In this document: positions 1 through 11,550 of the stretch, one piece after another
How the letters are laid out: every line of letters starts with the position of its first letter
How positions within the stretch are numbered: the stretch's first letter is position 1
Assembly (NCBI GenBank): GCA_003013855.2
Contig: PVNU02001303.1
Span: 1-64,000, forward strand
Direction: 5' to 3'
DNA length: 64,000 bases
DNA from: Liriodendron chinense
Taxonomy: Eukaryota; Streptophyta; Magnoliopsida; Magnoliales; Magnoliaceae
Notes under the pieces: generated by a model
What the model was told of the DNA's origin: nothing
The model's database searches: none
Seen by the model: the letters and a program-made list of their open reading frames with translations, nothing else
Position numbers and translations under genes: made by a program

Positions 1-287
1 GAGTAGGCTGATTGTGAAATCTGTATCAGATTTTGCTCAGGTTGGTTAATTAATACGATGCACAGCAGCTGTTCGGCAAAATTCCTGAACTATGGGGTCT
101 GTCTTAAATTGGGCACATGATGTGACGGTACATGATCCAAACCATTCATTCAGCACATACTATTACATTTTTTGCCCTAAATCAAGTAGGGCATCTGGTA
201 ATTGTTAGGAGTCTTGGCACTTATGAATATAGAAGGTTGTGCTTTTGTTGCATACAACACTAAGAAAATTGCTCTATTTGATTACAG

Positions 288-548
288 GGTGTGATGGTAC
301 TGGTGAACCCAATGCAGAACTGCAGGTTAGATTGGGTTGTATTGCTTCAAATCATGCTTGGCTCAATTGCCTGTTGCACTATCTGTCCTATTTGTTTTTA
401 TTCCTGAACTGTATCATTGTTTTTGGAATGGGTTGATGAAGGAGCAAACTGTCCTTACCGTGAAGGCCTGGGCTATACCATCTGTGATGTATGTGAAGGT
501 AAAGCGGCAATCCAGACATGCATAACTGTAAACCATACAAGACTATAG
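288..548 (+). pseudogene. DnaJ-type cysteine-rich zinc-finger fragment
   Basis: Two exon-like pieces can be read. The first (288-325) follows a TTACAG acceptor, encodes GCDGTGEPNAELQ and ends CAG|GTTAG. The second (about 429-548) encodes WVDEGANCPY-R-EGLGY followed by TICDVCEGK and stops at 546-548. The CxxC and CDGTG/CEGK spacing resembles the CxxCxGxG zinc finger of DnaJ-related plastid proteins. That assignment is from memory of the family. In the second piece the expected fourth cysteine of CPYC is Arg (CGT for TGT), and there is no clear AG acceptor before it. I read it as a decayed or captured fragment rather than a working gene. No N-terminal exons are visible in the window. Confidence 0.4.
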
Positions 549-1608
549 ACCTACATCTCTCTCATTATACATGATATATATTACAACATTTTTCCTCTGT
601 AATATAAAGTTGTAAAATTTCAACAAGAGATGGAGGATTTTTTTTTTCATGATAATGATGTTGATAAGGTATATGCCTATATATATGAATCACTGGCAGA
701 TGCTAGTAGATGATGTAGATGGTTTTTTGGCTGAGGAATCCATCATTGTTGCCTAGTGTCAAGCAAACCTTTGAATGAGTTGAATGGAGCTATGTTTGTT
801 GTGTGCAAGTGGGCTGATTCATTCTAGCACAATACATGTCTCTATTTTCCTAGTGAATATTTGTATCCTAAGGACAGAAACAATCCAAAGTGCAAACATG
901 TCTTGGAGGGTGGTATTGCTTATAATTTGTTATGCTTTTAGTAACTAGTTTGGATTTTGGACCTCATGAATATGAGTGTTTTGTAAAGGTGATTGCTTTG
1001 TTGCATTTCAGTTTGGCTCAGTGTCATGTCATAACTCATGAGTAATGACAAAAAAAAAGAGAGTTATGAATCTAATCTTGAATTAGAGAAGAAAGGTCCA
1101 AGTCTTTGTGGTCGTGTTTTCACCACTCTGTGCCCATAACAGCTATACTCTCAGCCTCAAACAATGTATTTGAGATGAAAGCTCTATAGGGAATCAATTA
1201 TAGACATAAAAATTTCTTAGGCAGGTGAATTTCAATTTGCAGAGGTGAGTGCTGAGGTACTTGCTTGCATTTTAAGGTGCTAGACTGTAGTCTAACTGGA
1301 CAATTATTTTCAGAGGCATAAAAGGGCACCTACATGTTCAAACTGAAAACCTAAACATGCTGTACAATCCCTCAGCCCGAGAAATGCATAATCCCTCAAT
1401 TATTTATTTGCTGTTGTACTCTCTTTCCACTGAACAAGCCTTTATTAAAGTAATGCATCTATCTTTCCATTGTTTGATTGAATAATTGATTTTGAGCTCT
1501 TGAGAGCACCATTTTCTATTGTTGCATGCATTTTATTCAGTTTGTTGTTGCAAAGATAAGCTCAGGACAAGAAACATCAACTCTTCTTGTTTTGTATGTT
1601 CTAAACAG
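549..1608. other. Non-coding stretch, no gene recognised
   Basis: AT-rich sequence with short runs of A and T. I see no open frame with a recognisable motif and no repeat ends. It may be intron or 3' flank of the fragments on either side. Confidence 0.5.
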
Positions 1609-1731
1609 CATTTTGAGGCACCAAAAGTTGGTATGCTAGCAAGGTGCTTGTGCATGCCCCTTGTATCAATTCGTGTCGGAAAATTTATGAAGCAAGGGAG
1701 ACTCCACTCTTTTATGCCCAACAGCTACAAG
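1609..1731 (+). other. Candidate 41-codon internal exon, unknown protein
   Basis: A 123-base open segment is bounded by an AAACAG acceptor and an ACAAG|GTAATG donor, and is in phase 0 at both ends. It encodes a peptide containing EAPKVGMLARCLCMPLV and SIRVGKFMKQGRL. The clean splice borders and cysteine/valine-rich core suggest a real exon from a plant protein, which I cannot name. No matching exons are apparent next to it, so it is probably a displaced gene fragment. Confidence 0.3.
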
Positions 1732-1858
1732 GTAATGCAATAATTTGATTGCAAATTCTCTCCTAAATCTTGGGAATGATTGACACATGATTGATCATAA
1801 ATATAAGTACTCTTGGATAGGATAAAGCTATAATATTGAAGATAACGTGAGGATTGAT

Positions 1859-2303
1859 CACTTAGAGTTCCTTAGAGGCAATTGGAGTAAGCTGAAGCTA
1901 CTTCATCTATCTTCCAGTCAGCTGTATGGAGGAATCCCAGTGTCTATTGGAAATATTACCTCACTTGTGGATATTGAATTGTTATTCAATAATAATAACA
2001 TGTAGCATTCCAAGAGCCATATTGACTAAGCTTATCAATTTAGAGAGGCTGGTAATGATCGGATACCATATGCATGCAGCCATTCCTGATTGGTTAGATG
2101 AGCTCAAAAATCTTAAACACCTTGCTCTGGACTATTGCGTGCTGATAGGCCCAATCCCTGCAACTCTTGGAGGCTTTTCTTTCTTGGAAGAATTATTTCT
2201 CCGTGGGAATCAGTTGAATGGGAATATCCTTGCAGCTCTTGGAGGATTGTCTTTCTTAGAAGATTTAGATCTCAAGGGGAATCACTTGAATGGGACTATA
2301 TAA
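1859..2303 (+). pseudogene. Leucine-rich-repeat receptor fragment
   Basis: One frame from about 1859 gives LRR sequence (LKLLHLSSSQLYGGIPVSIG) and stops soon after NNNNM. The LRR reading then resumes in another frame from about 2040 (LINLERLVMI, LKNLKHLALDYC, IGPIPATLGGFSFLEEL, LSFLEDLDLKGNHLNGTI) and ends at a TAA at 2301-2303. The LxxLxxLxLxxNxLxGxIP pattern is that of plant extracellular LRRs in receptor-like proteins and kinases. The frameshift, lack of a signal peptide and lack of a kinase or membrane segment make this a fragment. It is not a close match to the LRR-XII kinase at 45.6 kb. Confidence 0.6.
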
Positions 2304-2530
2304 ATTGTCAAACTTTATGACTATAATTTTTCCTCAAATCAAATGGAGCTTAAGCCCTTTTTTAACTTCGCTAATGCATATCTCCTTGCATTGCAGGTCC
2401 CAAGTTCAGATAAAGGAGTAGGTAAAAGGGCGCAATGTATGGGTATAGTTGAATTTTTAATTAATTCTCAGTAATCTTTTATATTTTAACTTGAATTTTT
2501 TGTTAAGACACAATTTTGTGTATGTAGCAG

Positions 2531-3110
2531 GGAGTTTCCCTTTGATTGGCAATAGGAAGGGTAATATTGAGCTATCTGAAGCAAGCGTTCTTTATTGTGT
2601 TGCTCCTGCCATGGGTCATAATCAGGTACGATTTGAAGTCATCACCATTTTCAATTCTTCATTTGGGCCATTTGAGCAGATTTGGAATGCCAACAATGCA
2701 GGTGAATTCTACCCAATCGCCATCTGATTTTGTTGGTGCTTTGTGGAAGAATTCCCAAATACCAGACGTTAGGCACTATCTATTGTCTTTGTATCTTTGT
2801 CATATTGATTCCACAGGACAAACATAAGCTAATGGAAGTTATTCAAATGTGTCCCCAACTGAAGGCACGTAAACTTTGTATGCAACGTGATGTGAACTCG
2901 TCCTCCACTTTTCCAGAATATTCTCACAAATTTGGTCCATGCATTTTGCACATCATCCTTCATGTCCTAATGTTGATGAGTGTAAGGAGGTTCAATCATC
3001 TTGAGTCAATTTACCGGTATCCCCTGCTCATCTCTGCTGCATTTGTTGCTCTGTACAATTTACTTGCTCTAAATGAGGATTTTACATGGGATGGTGACTT
3101 GATTGAATAA
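2531..3110 (+). other. Two candidate exons of an unidentified protein
   Basis: The first open segment, 2531-2625, lies between GTAGCAG and AATCAG|GTACG and encodes peptide including GSFPLIGNRKGN and VLYCVAPAMGHNQ. The second, 2817-3110, follows TTCCACAG and runs 98 codons to a TAA; it includes DKHKLMEVIQMCPQLKARK and a hydrophobic stretch (YPLLISAAFVALYNLLAL). The borders look spliced and the second piece would make a last exon, followed by an AATAAA-like AT-rich tail. I do not recognise the protein. Confidence 0.3.
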
Positions 3111-3282
3111 AAACCAATATACAGTTATGTTTAAATCTGTGTTTATATTGCTCAATTCTATGTATGTAACTTGAGAAAATTGCATAGACATATGTGTTGG
3201 GTGTTACATATTGACAGCAGTTTGGGGCCAAAAATCTGCCCTGTGGACATAATGTTTAGGACTCAAAATGGTCCCAAATCTG

Positions 3283-3605
3283 TCTAGTGTTTGGGGCCTA
3301 GACCTGTCCATGAATTGGACAACGTTTGGGGCCCAGACCTGTCCATGAATTGGACAACATTTGGGGTCAAAATGATCCCCTTTTTGGGAACCCAAAGCTG
3401 TCCGAAAATGGACAGTGTGTGGGAACAAAAAAATGTGCAATATGTGGGTCTAATTCTGTCCAAAGTTTGGACAGTGTGTGGGACTTAATTATGGCCACCG
3501 GTTGGGCCATCTTTGACCCTCAAATCAGCCTAGCTAGACCATGTTTTGGGCCCACAGAACTGTCTAAGTTGGGTCACGTTTTGAGCACACCAATCTGCCT
3601 AAAAA
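3283..3605. repeat. Degenerate ~35-bp tandem repeat with CTGTCC/GGACAG pairs
   Basis: Two near-identical 35-base units lie at 3289-3323 and 3324-3358. Each carries GTTTGGGG, then CCTGTCCATGAATTGGACA, which is itself an imperfect hairpin. Diverged units continue to about 3605 with the same alternation of TTTGGG(G) and CTGTCC...GGACAG. It reads as a minisatellite-like array without coding potential. Confidence 0.7.
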
Positions 3606-6600
3606 TCTGCCTGATTTAGACTTTTCATTGCCGCTGTTTTGTTTGGTGTAGCCCACGCCTGATTTTTAGAATCATGTCCAGTCTTTTAAAACAGATGGAC
3701 AGAGTGGATTTATTAGGACGTCTCTGTGGCCCTACACAACCCCCAGCCAAATGCACATCTCTAGCTGACTGTGCCAGCTTCACAGGCAATTCAGCCCCCA
3801 GCCAAACGTTTGTGCGATCTAACCCGTTTTTAAGGTGGGCACCACGGTGAATGTACCCTCCCCGAAAATTAAGGCTGGTTTGCATTTCACGAAGCTCACA
3901 TGTGCATAAACAACAAGGCAGTTGCAAGAGGAAACCCAATGGTCCAAATCCACAAAGGCTAGAGGTGATGTCTACAATCCAATGTAATTTCTTTTCCTAT
4001 AAAATTCCATAACTACAATCCAATGTAATTTCTTTTCCTATAGCAATCATGTGTTAAAGACACTTGGTATGATAGATACCCACATTATGGGTTTGAGACT
4101 GCAATAACTTGCTGGTTTATGCTTCACATAGGTTGTGATTGAACCTGCAGCCTTTTCAATAATCCAAAGTTATTTGCAGGATGGACATGGAAGAGTCTGT
4201 TTGGATGCAAAAGTCACAGCTCGATTTCTTTTTGTGGACAAGATATAAAAATTGTGCCAATGCATGTGGCCCCAGATGTCTTTCGAAGAGAACTTTGGAA
4301 GAGCAAGAGTCTGCAGCCAATCAGGGAATCCTGAATTAGTTCAACAGGCTATTGGCAGTTGGTAAGTTCAATAGTTTCCGTAGCAGTCATAATGAGGGTC
4401 TGAGCTCCAAATTATAATTATATTACTTGCAAGTTTAACATGATAGTTTTGGACGTTGCTAATTAGAAAATATTCAAATTTTATCTTGATTAGTTTTGGA
4501 CATTCCTCTTTTTGGACATGCTGTAGGAAAAGCAAGTTGATGTGATTTCGAATAATGATGAAAGTTGTGATTCAATTCGCTTGTGATGTTTTGATGATGT
4601 CTAAGCTATCCATCATTTTTACCTTTGGTAAGTTCATCTAGCCTGCCATTTTGTTTGTCAATTTATATGCTGCTTTTAGTTTGTTTCTATGGCTGAAGCT
4701 GGAATCCAATAAAAGATAAAGTTACAAGGTTGGGAGCCTGATGTTTGAGAATATTGTACAAATCCATCTTTCTTCCCAAATTTGCACCAATTTATCAACC
4801 ACTGCCTACTCATCATTATGTGAATGATCTTTGGTTCTTTGGTCAGATTCAAATTAGCATAGGAGTACTGGATTGAAGAAAAAAAATTTGCCACTCTCAG
4901 CCCATCTCTTTGTATAAGGTCCATTACTCTGAATTTCACATGGACTTTTGTTCGAAATTGATTGCAAGTCAAATGCTACTCTCATCCCATCTCTTTGTAT
5001 GCTTAGGTCACCCACAGCTGAGATATACTTCTGGTCTGAGGCAGAACAGAAGTTGAAAAGAAGCACTTCTAGCATGAAGTACTGGTTTTCCATAGCTGTT
5101 TTGGTGGAGAGGCCTACATGAAAAACAACATGCATGAAGGACTAGTTTTCCATGGCTGTTTTGGTAGAGGCCTGTTTGGAGAAGTTGGATTGATTTTTTT
5201 TTTTTATTGAATAAATAGCAATGATATTTTTGGCCATTTTGCTGGAAACTTGCCTATTCAACTATCCACCTGCTCATATTTGCTCTGCAGCAATGAACTG
5301 GTTTTTACTCATGCTATACACTTCGTAGTCCACCTTGCCTATTCAACTATCCAGCTGCTCATATGACCTTTTCTTTTTATTAATGGCCTATCATGAATGC
5401 CATGGGAATCCCTACATTGAATCTGTAAGATCACTTGAAATGTCTACACAATTCAATATTGTTGTACTGCCATTCGCCATCTTTTTCAAGTAGTCTATTT
5501 AAACTTTCTATAAACTAAAACCAGATAGAGTTCCCAAACAGAAAGATGCATAGGACGGTAGATTCACATTGGTTAGGATGGTAGCTGTTTGGATGTTAGC
5601 ATCTGATTTTTTATTTAATGAAAAGATTGCTACTCAAACCATAGCAGAAAATGCTATTTGTACCGTTGTGGATCAGGGTATGCAAAGAGCTAGCAAAAGT
5701 TACGGTAAAGGGTCCTATTCTTGAAAGAGACGTAGCATTTCGAGCTATTCATAGAAGCCGTATACTATTCAGTTTCAGTTATAATTAATGATTTAATACA
5801 ACTGAAGGCTTTAACCATCTACTTTCCTAGCAATTAATCAGATGGCTAGGATCAATAGTTATAATGTCATGGGCCAAAATTTAGGCAGGCCCATACTTCA
5901 AGCATTTCACTTAGTGAATGGCTCAGATCTCTCGAGTATGATTGCCTCTTATCTGGTAGAGGTATCTTCAGTGAAAAAAAAAAAAGGAAACAAGATCAGC
6001 CCCGTTCAGTGGATGCCTATTATTAAGTTCATCTTATTTTAGTTAATAATAATCTTCTCTGGTATATAATTAGCGTTAACATGATCTAAGATTTCTAATT
6101 CAAAATTGTTGTTAACCTTTTTTTTATATTATTATTTGTTAACTTGTTAATGGTTTTCATGGGAAATAAAATGCTAGGAACAAAATTCCAAGCAACCATA
6201 GAGAGAGGAATGTGTGGTTCAACTTTGGCAATCTGATGATCAAGGAAAAACTCCATTTGATTGCTGTCTACACCATCGGATTTGTGGATTTCAATTAATT
6301 CCTTCTAGAGAAGTGAACACCTATTGCGAGCTGCATTCTAACCTGTCATGTCATCTACTCTTTCCCATCGGGCTCTTCAGCAGAAGCATAACAAAATATG
6401 TCAGTTTAAAATTTTTAAGAATGAAATTTCTTCAAATACAAATTTATGATTATCTTTTTCACTACACGGAGATCAAGGAAAGCCCGATTAAGATTTTGAT
6501 TCTTAATCACATATGTGAAGAAAACATTATGTATGTTTCATATAACTTTTGTTCTTACATTATAATACTAATACTCTTTATGTTTTATATTCTGAATTTT

Positions 6601-6939
6601 GCAGGTGGACCAGTTGATGGATTTGCTAACGTATGAGGTGAAAGTAGCTACAAAGGAAAGATTAGAAATGAAGGCTAGCTTCACGTATGGTCAAGAGATT
6701 GGTTTCAATATTGGGAACAAAATAAAGCCTAGTTGCTCATTCTATGGAGAATGGTTCACTTCAATGTGTAGATTTGTAACAAATATTAATATTATTTTTC
6801 ACTAGAAATGTAAGGACTTTAAGTTTCATATAAGATATAATTATGATTTGTTAGGTTTTAATTTTTTTTTGTTTTAAATAATTTGGATGACTATCAGGTG
6901 CAATAGATTCAAAAATAAATTCAAACGTAATAGGTGTGC
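3606..6939. other. Long non-coding stretch with local duplications
   Basis: About 3.3 kb without a convincing gene. Open frames here are short, AT-rich and lack known motifs. There are several local duplications: a 30-base unit repeated 41 bases apart at 3972-4042, a GCATGAAG...GTTTTCCAT(A/G)GCTGTTTTGGT unit twice in 5070-5170, and a third listed separately. I see no transposon ends. Confidence 0.5.
5252..5362. repeat. Short direct duplication
   Basis: The motif CTTGCCTATTCAACTATCCA followed by (C/G)CTGCTCATAT occurs at about 5252 and again at about 5335, some 80 bases apart. This is a small local direct duplication and nothing more is evident. Confidence 0.6.
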
Positions 6940-7249
6940 GTTCAGAAAATTTAGCGACGGACCAAACCCGTCGCTAAAATTCCTAAATAAATGTCGCCCA
7001 TAAATTTAACGACGGACCAATTTACGTGGCAACAATTTTGTACGACGTACCGATGTCCGTCGCTAAGTCCGTCGCTTTACATAATTTAGCGACGGACGTA
7101 ATCCGTCGTTTAAAAGCGACGGACATAATTCGTCGTTTAAAATTTGCCACATAGTAAACTGCGACGGCCCACGCGACGAACCAAGTCCGTCGCTAATACA
7201 GATTTGCGACGGACTTGGTTCGTCGCAAAAATGCAATTTTGGCGTAGTG
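6940..7249 (-). mobile_element. Terminal region of a CACTA (En/Spm-like) transposon
   Basis: The right edge, read on the minus strand, begins CACTACGCCAAAATTGC, the canonical terminal inverted repeat (TIR) start of plant CACTA elements. Inside it are many short subterminal repeats in both orientations (GCGACGGAC and GTCCGTCGC), the transposase-binding type of array known from En/Spm. The matching left TIR is not visible nearby and no transposase is present, so this is one detached end. It cuts into the MITE half that begins at 7250. Confidence 0.75.
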
Positions 7250-7545
7250 ACATCTGTAGGAGGATTGGCATTTGCACACCTGTTTGGCCCAAAAATGATT
7301 TATGGATGGTGCTCGAATTGATGGACGAATTTTTGTTAGCCTCCTGCCATCTCCATAGTCAATTCCCCGAGAACTATGGATGAGATTGGATGTTTTGTTT
7401 TTGTCTTGGAAGTGCGAACTAAAAGTGGTGGAATTGAAGTATGATAGTAGGCAAGGGAATTGAGAGGAATGTATTTAGGAACAAATGGGGAAATGGGTGG
7501 TGGGGAGAGATAGAAGTTGTGGGGGAGATTGTTGGACTTCTTTTG
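7250..7545. repeat. Half copy of the MITE found at 35.23 kb
   Basis: From ATCTGTAGGAGGATTGGCAT onward the sequence parallels 35259-35500 (ATTTATGGATGG, TTGTCTTGGA, GGTGGAATTG, GGAATGTATTTAGGA). The left half and left TIR of the 35-kb copy are missing here, replaced by the CACTA end. This copy is therefore truncated at the CACTA junction. Confidence 0.65.
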
Positions 7546-8290
7546 GACTTACAGGATGGCTTTAAAGCATTTGAGGTGTGTGCAATATCATCCGAGTAGT
7601 CCATTAAGTAGACCATACTCCATAGATGTTATGGCCCAAAATTCAGGCCCGTCTACTCATGAGGTGGGCCAGTGTAGGAAACAAATGGGTGGCCAAACTT
7701 TTATTATAATAATAAATTATTATTATTATTATAGTTTTGGCCCATTGTTTGTCTTGTACTGTTGTCCACCTGATGAATGAATCTGCCTGGATATCTGGCC
7801 AAATTAAGTTTGCACGGTGGCCACTTGGATGCTGGGAGTGGTACATTGGCATGTAATCTGGTGTGCAGATGGCATAGTGCTGACAAAAGGTTGTTAAAAA
7901 TGTGCAGCCCAGAGTAGTTTAAAATCCGGTGGGCCCCACTGTGCCTCTTTAAGCCTCACATGTGTACAAGGTTCCCTGCTCATCAAAGTTGCGTAAAAAT
8001 TGGGCAGATTCAAAACTCAAGTGGGTCACACCAAAGGAAAGGAAAAGGTGGTAATAGGAATGCTAACAATTGAAACCTTCCTGGGACCCACCATGATGTT
8101 TATATCCATTCAACCATTCATAATATGTGGTCTCATCAGGAAGAAGGTTAACAATAAATAAATAAATAATTCAAGCGGTTGGTGAGCCCGACTCAATTTA
8201 TAAAGAATGAATTACCATACAATCAGCTTTTTATTTATTTATTTATTATTATTATTTTTTTAAAGAATCTATTATGTAATCTGCATTACT
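7546..8290. other. Non-coding repeats including partial inverted-repeat family copy
   Basis: No gene is seen. Fragments typical of the dispersed inverted-repeat family occur (GGTGGGCCCCAC and CCTTCCTGGGACCCACCATG). There is a short (TTA)n tract at about 7705-7730 and A/T-rich low-complexity sequence at 8155-8265. From about 8030 the sequence is alignable with 58.26 kb, the 3' flank of another F-box copy. Confidence 0.5.
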
Positions 8291-9181
8291 ATCAAAGTTA
8301 CTAAATTGCAAGGATTTTTAATCATGAATGGCACTCCACATCATGGGCAAGTGGAACCACTTGCAACCATCCATCAGATGGCCCCACTGAATGTACCACA
8401 TCACAAAAACTGCAACGATCAGAAATCCTCAGACTGATTGGTGGTGTAAAAAAGAGATTACAAAGAAAGGAAATACAAGACCCAGAATTTAGAAAACATG
8501 AGGAATTATAGATCCAAAAATACTTGGTTTTCATTTCTGATAAGGGGACCCATGGTTTGGTAATGCAGACCATTGTACTGTTGTGTCCTGTTGTGAGTGG
8601 GCCGTGCTCCAAAGACCTCTATGACAAGGCAATCCAGGACAATTTTTTGAGACAGTCCATCCAGTGTTCTGCAACAGACAACGGTCTACACTACAACCAT
8701 GTGCCCAAATTCTCCAAATTGAGAACCTGGGCCAAAAAGTCTATTTTCTGGATGGCTAGGCTTGTGCAATCAAATGCAAAGCATTCACGTAGCATCACCA
8801 AAACCCCAACTTACAAAGCATACTGGGAGAAAATAGGCTCTTTAGCCGTTAGGAGATTGTGCTTTGGAAATTGTCTTTGTTGGCGATTTGGTGGGCAGTT
8901 TAGGAAGAAAGAAACGTGAGGTGTTTTAATAACTCTGGCCAGGCAGTAGCTTGTATTTCCCAAAGAATTAGATTAATGGTTAGAGAATGGGCTGCCTTCG
9001 GCTTCAAAGCTTATAATATGGAGTTTCTAGGGTTATAGTTGAGTTGCTGGCTTGCTTTGTCTTGTTTTCTTTTCCCTATTCCTTCTTTAATACATGTCAC
9101 TTGTTTTTCAAATACGATAAATAGGCGCCTCAGCAACAAAGCTACCCTTACAGTAAACTTCGGTATGCGTTGGAGCTAATT
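8291..9181 (-). other. 3' flank of F-box/FBD copy 1
   Basis: Blocks such as CATCACAAAAACTGCA, GGGGACCCATGG and CAGTCCATCCA recur in the same order at 56.2-57.0 kb and 58.5-59.0 kb, next to FBD exons. The stretch just before 9182 (CAGTATGCGTTGG-like) matches 59.03 kb and continues beyond the gypsy element at 16961. It is therefore the 3' region of the minus-strand F-box gene, split by a LINE tail and by the retroelement. Open frames here are short and not conserved. Confidence 0.55.
8833..9120 (+). mobile_element. LINE 3' end fragment
   Basis: One plus-strand frame reads LAIWWAV-stop-EERNVRCFNNSGQ and continues to IRLMVREWAAFGF and a stop. This is the tryptophan/arginine-rich C-terminal tail of plant LINE ORF2 (after the zf-RVT region). 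An in-frame TAG interrupts the motif. The piece interrupts sequence that is continuous in the F-box flanks at 57.0 and 58.99 kb. AAATAGG occurs at both edges and may be the TSD. It is a 5'-truncated, dead insertion. Confidence 0.6.
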
Positions 9182-9856
9182 TGGCATAGCGTAGACGGGT
9201 GAGGGATCGATCACCGTCTTTACACTCGGATAACTACTCCGAATCCACGGAGCTATCAGGAATCTTCAATCAATCTTCTTTTATTTCTCAAAGGATTGCT
9301 CGAATCCACAAGCAAAAGGAACCAAAACTCAAAGAGTAATTTTTATAAAAGATAAATTGAATTCCCACAATGAAATAATAGAGTATTTAAAGGCTAAACT
9401 ACGAAATAGAAACCCTAATTGGGTAACATTAAGAATCCTAAACGAACTAAGAAAGAAATCAGCTCAAAGTAGGAAGTTCCTGCAAAACTGTGCAACAGAT
9501 TCGCGCATGTTCGGGCGCCTGGTCAAGACTGGTTGGGCGCTCGATGAAGCAAAAACTCGTCTAGGGAGTGTGGACAGAAATTCGAGTAATTTCAGGCGCC
9601 CGGTCAATGTTGGTCGGGCGCCCGATGACATGGTCGGGCACCCGATGACCTGATGGTCGGGCGCCCGATATTCAAGAGTGCAATCCGGTAACTCTCTGGA
9701 CAATCGAGCTCATGATCGGGCCTCCGGTGATGTGCAGTCAGGCGCCCGGCTAGGTTGAATTTTCTAAAATTTAGACGTCAACTTGTCGCTTCACTTGGAC
9801 CCCTTCCTATGGTCCAGATTCTTCATGTAGGCTTCAATGACCCCCCCTATACATCA
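9182..9856 (-). repeat. 3' LTR of gypsy element 1
   Basis: Starts TGGCATAGCG, ends ACATCA, and aligns along its length with 16309-16960. On the minus strand it carries GC-rich palindromes (GGGCGCCCG type) at about 9500-9750, upstream of a TTTAAATACTC box near 9380 that is a plausible TATA element. Confidence 0.9.
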
Positions 9857-11514
9857 ATTCCCTCCAGTTGAAAAGAACTCGACCTCGACTTCTCGTTCTG
9901 TTCTGGTTCATGGTATTCGAACAAGTCCGCTACATTGAACATTCGCGAGATTTCATATTCTTCCGGGAGGTCCACCACATAGGCATTATCACCTAACTTT
10001 CTAAGAATCGAAACCGGCCCAATCTTCTTCTGTTTGAGCTTGTTGTAAGTGTCGATGGGGAAGCGTTCTTTGCACAAATGGACCATGCCTTAGTCTCTGA
10101 CCTCAAGCACCTTGGCGCGTCGATGTTTGTTAGCGTTCCTTGCGTAACTTTCATTGGACTCGACGAGTTTATCCTGAAATTCTGCATGTAACTCGGTGAT
10201 TCGTTTGGCCATGTATTCCGTAACTATGCTCTTGCTCGGAATCTTTGGCAACGGAACTAGGTCGAGAGTGTGTCGGGGAGTTCGTCTGTAGATGACTTTA
10301 AATGGCAACTTTCTTGTGGATCGGTTCACCATATTATTGAAGGCAAACTCGGCTTGTGACAGCGCTAAGTCCCATTGTTTTGACTTATCCCCGAAAATCC
10401 ATCTTATAAGATTTCCCAACATACGATTCACCACTTCATCCTGCCCATCTGTCTGCGGATAGTATGATCTACTGAACTGAAGTTGTGTTTCGAACCGATT
10501 CCACAAAGTTCGCCAGAAGTGGCTTACGAACTTCGTATCCCTGTCGGATGTGATGGTCTTGGGAAGGCCATGTAGTCGCACGATTTCTCGGAAGAAAAGA
10601 TTGTCTACACCCGTCGTGTCGTACGTCTTCTTACAAGGGATGAAGTGAGCCATCTTGGAGAACCTGTCTACCACCACGAACACTGAATCCATGTCACGTT
10701 TTGTCCGTAGGAGACCTAGAACAAAATCCATGGAGATATCCTTCAAAGGGCCTTCCGATACGGGTAATGGGGTGTAGAGACCTGTGTTTTGTACGTGACC
10801 CTTGGAGGATTGGCAAATGTGGCATCGCTGAACCATCCGACCAATGTTACGACCTAGATGAGGCCAATAATATCGCTCTTCAACTAGAGTCTTCATTTTG
10901 TCCCGACCCAAGTGACATCCAAGGCCACCTCCATGCAACTCTAGGATGATTTTCTCCCTGAGGGAGCATTGTGGAATGCATAGTCGATTACCATAGAAGA
11001 GGAAACTGTCTTGTATGAGGAAATCACTCGGTCTACTTTTGTTGACTGTTTGCCATATGTTCTTGAATTCCTCGTCTTCAGCGTAGAGCTCCTTGAGGTA
11101 GTCAAATCCGACAACTTCAGTGCTCATAACGATGAGAAGGTCGGCATGGCGGCTTAAGGCGTCAACAACCTTGTTTTGTTGACCGGACTTATGTTTCAAA
11201 ACAAATGTAAATTTCTGTAAAAATGAAATCCACCTGGCATGTATACAACTAACATTAGTCTGGCTATTAATAAACTTCAAGGCTTGATGGTCAGTAAAAA
11301 GAACAAACTTCCTCTGAATGAGGTAGTGTCACCAATACCGAAGAGCCTGTACCACCGCGTACAGCTCTATTTCATACGTGGACCACTTCTTGCGGGCCTC
11401 ACTAAGCTTCTCACTGTAGAAGGCTACGGGCCTACCCTCTTGGGATAAAACTGCTCCAATACCCACATAAGATGCATTGCAGTCTACTTCGAAGACCTTG
11501 TCGAAGCTAGGCAA
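9857..11514 (-). pseudogene. RNase H and integrase of gypsy element 1
   Basis: Minus strand, in three frame-broken pieces. RNase H: 11514-11329 has [18 protein letters not shown], and 11280 onward has the C-terminal part ending VVDALSRH. Integrase: an HHCC zinc finger (LHGGGLGCHLG ... RCHICQ), then the catalytic core with DFVLGL, SDRDTKF and QDEVVNR, so all three D,D,E residues are kept. The C-terminal domain runs on from 10086 ([30 protein letters not shown]) and stops just before the 3' LTR. The enzyme would integrate element cDNA in the nucleus. The frame breaks at about 11300 and 10088 make the polyprotein non-functional as it stands. Confidence 0.88.
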
Positions 11515-11550
11515 AACAAGGACTGACGTTGAGGATAATTTGTGTTTGAT

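Noticed and set aside
2730..3110. Continuous 126-codon gene from 2730
   Set aside because: The part before 2817 looks like intron ending in TTCCACAG; only the later part is kept as a candidate exon.
3289..3358. Possible CRISPR-like array
   Set aside because: Only two contiguous 35-base units without spacers, in a plant nuclear context; a minisatellite.
6214..6805. Two overlapping open frames of 140 and 68 codons
   Set aside because: AT-rich, no motif, no consistent splice borders or homologous copy in the window.
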